This document shows, piece by piece, positions 1 through 10,700 of a stretch of 64,000 nucleotides of DNA. The notes below the pieces were generated by a model that was given only the letters and a program-made list of their open reading frames with translations, was not told the origin of the DNA and did not search any database. The DNA lies in NCBI RefSeq assembly GCF_022965805.1, contig NC_133114.1, positions 7,398,261-7,462,260 on the forward strand. The letters are read 5' to 3'. The stretch is from Primulina eburnea (taxonomy: Eukaryota; Streptophyta; Magnoliopsida; Lamiales; Gesneriaceae). The first letter of the stretch is position 1. Each line of letters begins with the position of its first letter. The position numbers were made by a program, and so were the translations under genes.

Positions 1-1711
1 AAACAAGAAAAATTTTAGGAGAGAAAAGCTTAGAGTTTCAGCCAAGGTGAGAGTAAGAATGAGGGAGAGAAGTTGAGTCTAGGTAGTGAGAAAAGCAACT
101 CTCAAAAGCAACAAAAAGTTGCATGCCTAGTCTCCAACCCTTCACCTCCCCAAAGCATGCAAACCCTAGAATGACATGCATATAATATAGTTTTTAACAC
201 ATTAAAAACCATAGACTAAATTTTAATTATCTCAAACACATTTGAGATTAATTAAATACTACTTGAATTTATTCAAGTCCCACTAGTTAAATAATTATTT
301 TAATTGAGCTCTACTAGACTCAATAATATAAATTCAACACTTGAATTATATTTAATTATTTGGACTCTACTAGGTCCACTAGTGTTTAATTAATTCAACA
401 CTTGAATTAATTTAATTTAGTCCCCAATAATGTTTATGAAAATCACAATTTTCAACTACATTATTTACTTGGCCAAATTTTAATCTTAGGAACACTTCCA
501 TAAATTAAAATTTATATTTCTCTCTTAGAAGTCATACTTCTATTTTTCTTAACGCTTATAAACACATTTATAAGCCGTTCAACACATTGAACTATTTTTA
601 CTTCTCATCGTGATTTACAAAGCAAGTACTTGTATGGCCCTCAATGGTTCATTGATACAACTAGCCGTGGGTTCACATCTCTATGTGATTCGGACTAAAC
701 ATGTCCTTATTCGAGCATACCCCAATTGCTCCATTCTTACTTATCAACTCCTTGATAGTAAGAACGTCAGAACTCAAGTCTGATAGTACCCAACCAATCA
801 CGTTAAACGCCTAGCAGCATCGCTTACGTGATTCCCTAGGTATCACATGATAGTGCCTGCAAGAACCATTCAATTATGGTTAGCGTACAGTACGGTCCCT
901 TCAACTCATATATCCCGACCGATTCGACAACTATTGGTCTATCGAGAGTTGTCAATGAATCGATACTATGTGTCATGTTGTGGTTGCATCGATGGTGTAA
1001 TCTATGAAACCCCTTTCATAATTACCACCATACTCTGATCAGAGATTTCAACCCACACATACATGAAAAACACATAGGATATCCATACCCGTAGGTAAGC
1101 GGTGAATCCCCGACTACAATGCATCGACTCCTATGTGTTTCGACAGAACACCCAACCTTGCCACCTGATGACCCCATGAGAGTCGGTAAACAAGTCAAAG
1201 TGTAATTCTAGCACATAGAGTCTCAATGTTGTCCCGGGTCATAAGGACTAATTCTGTACAACCATAAACCAGGACTTTTCCACTCGATAAGTGAGAACCA
1301 CTTGGAAAGTCCTTTTATGGAGGGTTGTTCAGTGCACTCTACAAGGAGCACCTATCTGCATGTTCGGACATCACAATGTCCCCTACCAATGAAACATGGT
1401 ACTCACATCGCAGATACTAGTCTCTAACTCGAGCGGCCTTTATCCTTCTTACTGGCGGCTGAATCGACTAGGAACGGTTTAGAATATACAGTATTCCAAA
1501 TATGAGTTTCATGATACTCATCATATGAGCATCTCATATTCTTTCTACTATTTGTATATTCAAGGGCTTTATCTATGCAACTAGCATGGGTATACAGATA
1601 AAGATGTGCCATAATAATAATTTCAAATATTATTAAAATAAAGATTGCTTATACATAGAGTTTCATTGTGAACACTCGGCCAACACTTGGCTCGACGGGC
1701 ACCTACTCTAA
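1..1711 (-). mobile_element. LTR-like sequence of an unclassified LTR retroelement, minus orientation
   Basis: Read on the minus strand this begins with a short partly purine-rich stretch (1711-1686, containing AGAGTAGG, perhaps a polypurine-tract remnant). A TGTTGGCC start at 1685 follows, and the sequence runs to the window edge. Positions about 887 down to 1 are homologous to 6217 onward on the plus strand, so the two form an inverted pair. Adding the part seen only here (1685-888) to the partner gives a full LTR of roughly 2.0 kb. There is no credible gene; the short open frames at 847-1038 and 1424-1612 are chance. The class (Ty1/copia or a non-autonomous LTR element) cannot be fixed because no coding domain is attached. 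Confidence 0.55.
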
Positions 1712-3970
1712 CAGCTCTGCATGCTCATTTCTGTTCTTCGAATACACCAAAATATCATCGATGAAAACAATAACAAATTCATCCAGATATCTCTGAAATA
1801 CTTGGTTCATCAAGCCCATAAATACCGCAGGAGCATTTGTTAAACCAAAAGGCATGACAATAAATTCGTAATGTCCATACCTGGTTCGAAATGCTGTCTT
1901 TGGTATGTCTATATCTCGAACTCTGAGCTGATGATACCCAGAACGCAAATCAATCTTCGAATACACGGAGGATCCCTGCAACTGATCAAATAAATCATCA
2001 ATCCTAGGCAAAGGATATTTATTCTTGATCGTTGCCTTGTTCAGTTGCCTGTAATCTATACACAATCGCATCGAACCATCTTTCTTTCGCACAAATAGCA
2101 CCGGAGCGCCCCAAGGAGATACACTAGGTCTGATATACCCCTTGGCTAGAAGATCTTCTAATTGTGCTTTCAATTCTTTTAGCTCAATAGGTGCCATCCT
2201 ATACGGAGCTCTTGAAATAAGAACGGTACCTGGTACAAGTTCAATGCTAAAATCTACCTCTCGAACCGGAGGTAATCCTGGGATTTCATCTGGAAAAATA
2301 TCTGGAAATTCCCGTACTACTGGCAAATCCGCCAACGCCGGGCTCAACTTCTGCATATCTACAGCATAAATAAAGAAACCATCCGCTCCTTTCTGTAACA
2401 ATCTGTTCATAGTAAGATCCGAAATCAAGGGAATCCGAGATCTGGAACCCTTCCCGTAGAATTTCCACTCGTCTGTCATCTCGGGTCTGAAACTGACAAT
2501 CTTGTGGAAACAATCCACGGTAGCTCTGTACTTCGTTAGCATATCAATACCGACTATACAATCAAAATCAGCTAGACCCAACACTATACAATCTAGGTCA
2601 ATCTCATGCCCTTCAAACTGTAGAATGCAATGTCTAACCATAGTTACAGATATCAATCCACTTCCCAACGGAGTATTAATAGATACAACATCTAGCAAAG
2701 ACTCAACAGGCAAGGAATGCAACAATACAAATCGCTCTGAAATGAATGTATGCGATGCACCTGTATCTATCAAGATATAAGCAGGATAACCATAAAGGAG
2801 ACAATTACCTGCTATAACATCATCTGGAGCATCTTGTGCTTGCTCTTCGGTCAATGCAAACACTTGGGCCTGTTGCCTCGGAGGTTGACTCACCGTCTGA
2901 CTACCTCGGCCTCTGGGTGGAGTCGGTGCTGGTGGAGGCTGAAAGGAGTGAACCGAGGATGCCTGCCGCTCAAGTTGAGGTACGGAACCGGATACTCTTC
3001 CACTCTGGAATTGCTGTACACCTCTCTGTGGACAGACTTTGGCAAAATGCCCCGGTTGCCTACAAATGTTACATCGGCCCATAACTCCCTGGCACTGTTC
3101 AGTCGCATGCCTACCTCCACAAGAATTACAGTAGACGCCTGAAGTCTTTGAACTTTGATCAAAACCAGTCTGTCTTGATCCGCTGGAGCTGGACGAACTG
3201 CTCCCAGGTCTTTTAAACTGTTTACCCTTGGCTTTCAATTGATCTTTTCTGCCGCTGCTGCTACCGCCACTTTCAAATCTTGGAGGAGGAACTTGGAATG
3301 GAGGTAGTGGCGGTCTTGGACTCGGTGCAACATACGGAGCACTCCGTTGCCTAAGCAATCCTGCATCACCTCCTTTGGCACGATTCAATGCATCCGAGAA
3401 ATTATCGGGTCTCCCAGTATTGACCAACGTAAAGATATCTGGATTCAGGCCATTTATAAACTGATCCGCCATGGCCTCGTCATTTCCTGAAACATGGGGT
3501 GCAAAACGAAGCAAAGAGGAAAATTTAGCAACGTACTCTTCAATGTTCAATTGCCCTTGCCTGAGGTTTGCGAATTCAGCGCCTTTATCTTTACGGTAGG
3601 ATACAGGGAAGAATCGCTGATAAAACTCGGTCTTGAATACCTTCCAAGTAATCTCGGTACCCCGCTGCTCTAAAGCTCTCCTAATGTTCAACCACCAATT
3701 CTTGGCTATATCTTGCAATTGATGGCCAATTAGCTTTATTCTCTTCTCATCACTATACTCCAAAGAGTCGAATAACATTTCAATATCCTCAAGCCAACTT
3801 TCGCACTTGATGGCATTCTCGGTACCTTTTAATGTGGGAGGTCGAAAAGATTGGAATCGCTTCAGCAACGTCTCCATAGGGGTCGCCGTAACATCCATAG
3901 GATCTCCGGATGTGCTCCCCTGTTCTGGCGCTGCTGGTCGTAGAGGCACTGCTGCTCTTCTAGGCGGCAT
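1703..3970 (-). pseudogene. Truncated gag-pol: Gag, aspartic protease, N-terminal half of reverse transcriptase
   Basis: A 755-codon uninterrupted frame starts at an ATG (3970-3968). Residues 1-290 are Gag, with the conserved retrotransposon Gag region at about 60-200 and a Ser-rich basic linker near 240-270. Two zinc knuckles follow: C281-C293 has irregular spacing (CX2CX3HX4C), and C300-C313 is canonical CX2CX4HX4C. The protease active site DTGAS is at residue 402. Reverse transcriptase runs from about residue 575, with the catalytic FIDD at 736-739. The frame then stops because the element is cut: the last few codons and the stop (about 1711-1703) come from the adjoining LTR-like sequence. 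Full chromovirus polyproteins are much longer and also carry RNase H, integrase and usually a chromodomain, all absent. The lack of internal stops suggests recent insertion before truncation. Confidence 0.9.
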
Positions 3971-4210
3971 ATCTAATAATCCAAAGAATTAGTATACAAG
4001 ATATACAACTGTCTCAGCCATCCTCTAGTCAGTTACCTCTGATCTAGAATCGGTTCTGATTCAGTCTTAACCAATACATGCTGTAATCATTCAAATAACA
4101 AACAACATGTAGTAAGGAAAGCAATAAACATGCTAGCACATCATAGAGCAAGGAAGAAGACTCGATCTACCCCGCTCATTCTATCCTATCTTAGTCTAAA
4201 GGAACTATCG

Positions 4211-4222
4211 GCTCTGATACCA
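4211..4222 (-). other. Primer binding site (initiator tRNA-Met)
   Basis: The minus strand reads TGGTATCAGAGC, the complement of the plant initiator tRNA-Met 3' end, five bases inside the LTR end at 4228. This is where minus-strand cDNA synthesis would start. The same site occurs beside the three LTRs further right (29504, 36326, 60110). Confidence 0.9.
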
Positions 4223-4737
4223 CCTGTTGTGGGGACCCGGGCTCTAATTCTTTTTCTTGGGATTAAATGGATCGTTAACATAAAACGTGGGTCAAATTTT
4301 CGCTTTTTAACATTCAATCAAATGTTACTAACTAGGCATAAAACATGTCTCTATTTTATTACATCAGCATAATATACAAACATAGGATACAACATTTCTT
4401 GTTTTAATCCATCCTCTATAAACTAGTAGTGAAATACAGTACAAGATAAAAGTAATTCTACTAGTCCATCTGCTAGGCCCGTTATCACCACGCTATGTCC
4501 ATCGCTCATCTCTGTCGTGACCCAGATCCTGCCCCACCTGTTGTTATGCACACATACAGACATAACAACAGCCGGAAAACCGGTTAGAACAAATCCCAGT
4601 ATAAACATGTATACATGCAGTAAAACAATCTAAAACATGAAACATGCTAATATGAATGTCATTCATATATAATCAATCAATGCGAGTCTAATCATGTCTA
4701 GATGCGACTCGACTAGAACTCTAGGGATCCCGTTGTG

Positions 4738-4795
4738 AATAAGACGTCACTGACTGTCACCTACCCTACCAATCGTGGTGCTGTACGTCTTATTC
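4738..4795 (-). repeat. Perfect 11-bp inverted repeat in the transcribed LTR region
   Basis: GAATAAGACGT at 4738-4748 is matched by its reverse complement at 4785-4795, with a 36-base loop. The RNA could form a stem-loop. A role in dimerisation, packaging or 3' processing is conceivable but not shown. Confidence 0.6.
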
Positions 4796-5719
4796 CTAGA
4801 TTTCGGCCTGATCTGTATCCACGTCTACAAAGGGGCGGTGATCTTCCCCTAAGCTGAGATATCGCCGAACATCTAGTAGTCTGCCTGATCTCCAGACTGC
4901 CCTATCTTAATGCATGAATACAAAATCTGTAAACAAGCGTAATGCAATGCTACATGATTTGTAAACAAAGCATAGCAAGATCTGCATACAAGTTCTATAC
5001 ACAAATCTATAAACAATCATAATCATATCTAGATATAAACAATAAAACAAGTATGTGATTTTGGTTGGGAAACTCAAATGTAATCTCATTTGAGTCGTGA
5101 TTCCCCTAACAAAACCTGTACTATACCTTTCGTCGCACAATCGCTGTCACGGTCGCCAAACTGAATCTGAAATGGAAATGTTGATATACAATCTATCAAT
5201 CTCTAATCTAAATCAACACATATCCAAGTCACTACGTGATCTTGATACAATTTGACGGCATAACGACGTAATTCTTGATACCGGTCAATTCAAATCTCAA
5301 CAGATATCAACACTATCTCATTCTCAATCATTCTCATTCATAATCCACTACAATATCCATCCAAAACACAATAATTCTGCCCCAATAATTCATTAACCAT
5401 ACTGAAATTCATAGGAAATGCATATGATATCATTTCTTTGATCCGTTTGCGAATATATCATGTTCAATATGTCAAGAACACAATATAACTATCATATTAC
5501 AATTTCCCCAACATCACAATCTCAAATCATATAGAAACTGAGTAAAACTTACGTCACCTTGTAGCTAATACGGAGGGGAGTTCAAAACCTGAAGTCGGAT
5601 TCAAATTTGGTTGGTTGGATTCTTACAAAATCTTAACTTAAGAACATAAGGAAGAGGCTTTCTCCTTTCCGAAGTTTCCCTCGGCTCTTGCTGATAATGA
5701 AGAGAGAATCACACATTCC

Positions 5720-5727
5720 TTTATATA
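5720..5727 (-). promoter_or_regulatory. Putative TATA box of the LTR promoter
   Basis: The minus strand reads TATATAAA within AAGTATATAAAGG, a textbook plant TATA box. It lies about 50 bp downstream of the palindrome cluster. Between them is a stretch (ACGTG...GATTAGCCA...GCTTGG) that resembles the equivalent stretch in the second LTR family near 58515-58550, which supports its identity as the promoter. Confidence 0.65.
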
Positions 5728-5775
5728 CTTTTCATGGCCAAGCACACATGGCTAATCCTTTGCATTACACGTCTC

Positions 5776-6090
5776 GCGCATATGCGCGGCATTACTCGCG
5801 CATGTGCGTGAGACCTACTGTCTCGGCAGATTTAACACTCGCGCATATGCTCCACTAAAATCGCGCATATGCGCCAATGTTTCTGGACGCTCCGCGCATA
5901 TGCGCCACTACTCTCGCGCATATGCGCCAATGTTTCTGGACGCTCCGCGCATATGCGCCACTACTCTCGTGCATATGCGCCAATGTTTCTGGACGCTCCG
6001 CGCATATGCGCGCATTGTCTTGCGCATGTGCGCCAAGGCTACTGGAATTTACGCGCATGTGCGCGCATATCTTCGCGCATGTGCGCTGGA
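5776..6090. repeat. Cluster of palindromes built on GCGCATATGCGC in the LTR
   Basis: About ten to twelve copies of the self-complementary core GCGCATATGCGC, or variants with ATGTG, occur in 315 bp. Three copies sit in near-identical longer units separated by a linker containing AATGTTTCTGGACGCTCC. The cluster lies immediately upstream of the TATA box in the direction of LTR transcription. It creates spurious open frames on both strands, which are not genes. Confidence 0.9.
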
Positions 6091-6216
6091 GCTTCGACTC
6101 TTCTCATTTCTTTTGTACATTTTGCCTCCTTTTTAAATTCAATAAAATACATCTACAATCATCTTAATTATTAACAAATCCGTCTGATTATGATAACTAA
6201 ATCTTCGAGCCTTACA

Positions 6217-7451
6217 CTGTACTCTAACCATAATTGAATGGTTCTTGCAGGCATTATCATTTGATACCTAGGGAATCATGTAAGCGATGTTGCTAGGCGT
6301 TTAACATGGTTGGTTGGGTACTATCAGACTTGAGTTCTGACGTTCTTGTTATCAAGGGGTTGATAAGTAAGAATGGAGCAATTGGGGTATGCTCATATAA
6401 GGACATGTTTAGTCCAAATCACATGGAGATGTGAACCCACGGCTAGTTGTATCAATGAACCATTGAGGGCCACACAAGTGCTGGCTTTCTAGAACCCGTT
6501 GAGAAGTAAAAATAGTTCAATGTGTTGAACGGCTTATAAAGGAGTTTATAAGCGTAAAGAAAAATAGAAGTATGACTTCTATGAGAGAAATGTAAATTTT
6601 AATTTATGGAAGTGTTCCTAAATTAAAAGTTGGCCAAGTTAATAATGTATTTGAAAATTGTGATTTTCATAAACATTATTAGGGACTAAATTAAATTAAT
6701 TCAAGTGTTGAATTAATTAAACACTAGTGGACCTAGTAGAGTCCAAATAATTAAATTAATTCAAGTGTTGAATTAATTAAATCATATTGAGTCTTGTAGA
6801 GCGCAATTTAAATTAATTATTTAACTAGTGGGACTTGAGTAAATTCAAGTAATATTTAATTAGTCTCAAATGTGTTTGAGATAATTAAATTTAGTCCATG
6901 GTTTTTAATTTGTTAAAAACCATATAATATATGCATGCATGGGAGGAGAAGGGTTGGAGACAACTTTTTCAAATATCAAGGCATGGCATGCTACTTTTGT
7001 CTCTACTTTTTGCAATACCAAGACAAGTCTCCCTTCCCTCCATTCCAATCTCCCATGGCCGAAATTCTCCTCTCTTTTCTCTCTAATTTTTGTTCTTCAA
7101 TTGTTGGAGAAACAATACACTTCTCAAAGAAAAATGCTCTAATTTTTCTAGTGCAAAATTAGAGTGGTTCTAGCTAGTTGGTGGTGGACTTAATATTTGA
7201 GCAAGGTGGGCTCAAAGGAAGCTTGAAGATTGTCTTGCCATTGAAGAGCTTAGTTGTATATCAACTAAGTTGGAGCCATCATCAATCTTTTAAGATTGAT
7301 AGGTACATTTCTATAAACACCCTATGTATGTCATTTTTAGTGTTTTTGTATTTGCTACACAAGATTCATGAGGTGGCCGAAAATATTGTATGAAAATTAA
7401 AATTTTTGAACTTCCGTTGCGCTTCCGGTCACCGTAACCGATCCCCTTTCA
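6217..7451 (+). mobile_element. 5'-truncated plus-strand copy of the LTR-like element
   Basis: The sequence from 6217 (CTGTACTCTAACC) matches the reverse complement of about 887 down to 1, with moderate divergence and small indels, so this is an inverted partner of the left-edge element. It continues past the left copy's window limit through TC-rich leader-like sequence to CCCCTTTCA at 7451. That is a plausible LTR terminal CA preceded by the CTTCCGTTGCGCTTCC stretch typical of plant LTR 3' ends. The first integrase satellite unit begins at the next base. Short open frames at 6935-7393 lack recognisable domains and are not called. Confidence 0.55.
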
Positions 7452-7797
7452 TCCCTCCACTTCTTAGTCCTAGGCAACCCCAAAATAAAGTCCATAGAAA
7501 TGTCAATCCAAGTTCTTTTTAAGAATAGCACGCAAAAATGTTTCCAAAGTTCTATTGACAACTTCAGTTTGTCCATCTGTTTGAGGATGACAAGTAGTAG
7601 AAAACAACAATTTTGTGCCAAGTTTAGCCCATAAAGTCTTCCAAAAATAACTCAAGAATTTAACATCGCGACGAGAAACAATAGTCCTAGGCATGCCATG
7701 CAACCTAACGACTTCTCTAAAGAACAAATCCGCAATGTTTGAAGCATCATCGGTTTTATGACAAGCTATAAAATGTGCCATCTTAGAGAATCTATCC

Positions 7798-10700
7798 ACA
7801 ACAACCAAAATAGAATTCCTCCCCTTCTTAGTCCTAGGCAACCCCAAAATAAAGTCCATAGAAATGTCAATCCAAGTTCTTTTAAGAATAGCACGCAAAA
7901 GTGTTCCCAAAGTTCTATTGACAACTTCAGTTTGTCCATCCGTTTGAGGATGAAAAGTAGTAGAAAACAACAATTTTGTGCAAAGTTTAGCCCATAGAGT
8001 CTTCCAAAAGTAACTCAAGAATTTAACATCGCGAACAGAATCAATAGTCCTAGGCATGCCATGCAACCTAACGACTTCTCTAAAGAACAAATCCGCAATG
8101 TTTGAAGCATCATCGGTTTTATGACAAGCTATAAAATGTGCCATCTTAGAGAATCTATCCACAACAACAAAAATAGAATCCCTCCCCTTCTTATTTCTAG
8201 GCAACCCCAAAATAAATTCCATAGAAATGTCAATCCAAGTTCTTTTTAAGAATAGCACGCAAAAATGTTTCCAAAGTTCTATTGACAACTTCAGTTTGTC
8301 CATCCGTTTGAGGATGACAAGTAGTAGAAAACAACAATTTTGTGCCAAGTTTAGCCCATAAAGTCTTCCAAAAGTAACTCAAGAATTTAACATCGCGACT
8401 AGAAACAATAGTCCTAGGCATGCCATGCAACCTAACGACTTCTCTAAAGAACAAATCCGCAATGTTTGAAGAATCATCGGTTTTATGACAAGCTATAAAA
8501 TGTGTCATCTTAGAGAATCTATCCACAACAACCAAAATAGAATCCCTCCCCTTCTTAGTCCTAGGCAACCCCAAAATAAAGTCCATAGAAATGTCAATCC
8601 AAGTTCTTTTTAAGAATAGCACGCAAAAGTGTTCCCAAAGTTCTATTGATAACTTCAGTTAGTCCATCCGTTTGAGGATGACAAGTAGTAGAAAACAACA
8701 ATTTTGTGCCAAGTTTAGCCCATAAAGTCTTCCAAAAGTAACTCAAGAATTTAACATCGCGAACAGAATCAATAGTCCTAGGCATGCCATGCAACCTAAC
8801 GACTTCTCTAAAGAACAAATCCGTAATGTTTGAAGCATCATCGGTTTTATGACAAGCTATAAAATGTGCCATCTTCGAGAATCTATCCACAACAACAAAA
8901 ATAGAATCCCTCTCTTTCTTAGTCCTAGGCAACCCCAAAATAAAGTCCATAGAAATGTCAATCCAAGTTATTTTTAAGAATAGCACGCAAAAGTGTTCCC
9001 AAAGTTCTATTGACAATTTCAGTTTGTCCATCCGTTTGAGGATTACAAGTAGTAGAAAACAACAATATTGTGCCAAGTTTAGCCCATAAAGTCTTCCAAA
9101 AGTAACTCAAGAATTTAACATCACGACCAGAAACAATAGTCCTAGGCATGCCATGCAACCTAACGACTTCTCTAAAGAACAAATCCGCAATGTTTGAAGC
9201 ATCATCGGTTTTATGACAAGCTATAAAATGTGCCATCTTAGAGAATCTATCCACAACAACCAAAATAGAATCCCTCCCCTTCTTAGTCCTAGGCAACCCC
9301 AAAATAAAGTCCATAGAAATGTCAATCCAAGTTCTTTTTAAGAATAGCACGCAAAAGTGTTCCCAAAGTTCTATTGACAACTTCAGTTTGTCCATCCGTT
9401 TGAGGATGACAAGTAGTAGAAAACAACAATTTTGTGCCAAGTTTAGCCCATAAAGTCTTCCAAAAGTAACTCAAGAATTTAACATCGCGAACAGAATCAA
9501 TAGTCCTAGGCATGCCATGCAACCTAACGACTTCTCTAAAGAACAAATCCGCAATGTTTGAAGCATCATCGGTTTTATGACAAGCTATAAAATGTGCCAT
9601 CTTAGAGAATCTATCCACAACAACAAAAATAGAATCCCTCCCCTTCTTAGTCCTAGGCAACCCCAAAATAAAGTCCATAGAAATGTCAATCCAAGTTCTT
9701 TTTAAGAATAGCACGCAAAAGTGTTCCCAAAGTTCTATTGACAACTTCAGTTTGTCCATCCGTTTGAGGATGACAAGTAGTAGAAAACAACAATTTTGTG
9801 CCAAGTTTAGCCCATAAAGTCTTCCAAAAGTAACTCAAGAATTTAACATCGCGAACAGAAACAATAGTCCTAGGCATGCCATGCAACCTAACGACTTCTC
9901 TAAAGAACAAATCCGCAATGTTTGAAGCATCATCGGTTTTATGACAAGCTATAAAATGTGCCATCTTAGAGAATCTATCCACAACAACCAAAATAGAATC
10001 CCTCCCCTTCTTAGTCCTAGGCAACCCCAAAATAAAGTCCATAGAAATGTCAATCCAAGTTCTTTTTAAGAATAGCACGCAAAAGTGTTCCCAAAGTTCT
10101 ATTGACAACTTCAGTTTGTCCATCCGTTTGAGGATGACAAGTAGTAGAAAACAACAATTTTGTGCCAAGTTTAGCCCATAAAGTCTTCCAAAAGTAACTC
10201 AAGAATTTAACATCGCGACCAGAATCAATAGTCCTAGGCATGCCATGCAACCTAACGACTTCTCTAAAGAACAAATCCGCAATGTTTGAAGCATCATCGG
10301 TTTTATGACAAGCTATAAAATGTGCCATCTTAGAGAATCTATCCACAACAACCAAAATAGAATCCCTCCCCTTCTTAGTCCTAGGCAACCCCAAAATAAA
10401 GTCCATAGAATTGTCAATCCAAGTTCTTTTTAAGAATAGCACGCAAAAGTGTTCCCAAAGTTCTATTGACAACTTCAGTTTGTCCATCCGTTTGAGGATG
10501 AAAAGTAGTAGAAAACAACAATTTTGTGCCAAGTTTAGCCCATAAAGTCTTCCAAAAGTAACTCAAGAATTTAACATCGCGAACAGAAACAATAGTCCTA
10601 GGCATGCCATGCAACCTAACGACTTCTCTAAAGAACAAATCCGCAATGTTTGAAGCATCATCGGTTTTATGACAAGCTATAAAATGTGCCATCTTAGAGA

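Larger units (their letters stand above)
1712..6216 (-). mobile_element. 3'-truncated Ty3/gypsy chromovirus, minus strand
   Basis: On the minus strand the order is a 5' LTR (6216-4228), an initiator tRNA-Met primer site (4222-4211), an untranslated leader (4210-3971), then gag, protease and the first part of reverse transcriptase (3970 to about 1712). RNase H, integrase and the 3' LTR are missing. The body stops inside reverse transcriptase and is joined directly to the LTR-like sequence at 1711. The upstream edge at 6216 is an exact LTR start (TGTAAGGCTCGAAG). Gag and protease closely resemble the second chromovirus at 60345 onward, so the two belong to related lineages, but their LTRs are different families. 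The element cannot move by itself. Confidence 0.85.
4228..6216 (-). repeat. 5' LTR of the truncated chromovirus (1,989 bp)
   Basis: The minus strand begins TGTAAGGCTC at 6216 and ends CCCCACA at 4228, a normal TG...CA pair, followed by the primer site. Inside are a palindrome cluster (5776-6090), a TATA box (5720-5727) downstream of it in the direction of transcription, and an 11-bp perfect inverted repeat in the transcribed part (4738-4795). No second copy of this LTR is in the window, so insertion age cannot be read from LTR divergence here. Confidence 0.85.

Noticed and set aside
847..1612. Short frames of 62-63 aa in the LTR-like sequence
   Set aside because: They are not conserved in the inverted partner, lack domains and lie within LTR sequence.
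1703..3970. Domesticated gag-protease host gene
   Set aside because: The frame is intact but includes reverse transcriptase cut mid-domain, and sits behind its own LTR and primer site. A young truncated element explains it better.
4211..4222. tRNA gene
   Set aside because: Only the 12-base primer-site complement of initiator tRNA-Met is present here and at the other three LTRs; no cloverleaf.
5804..6174. Overlapping ~100-aa frames rich in Arg, Ala, Cys and Tyr
   Set aside because: They arise from the GCGCATATGCGC palindromes, which read open on both strands; no conserved domain.
6935..7393. Small protein-coding gene after the right LTR-like copy (frames starting MHGRRR and MVVDLIF)
   Set aside because: The homologous left copy has the same TC-rich region without a preserved frame; it fits LTR leader sequence better.
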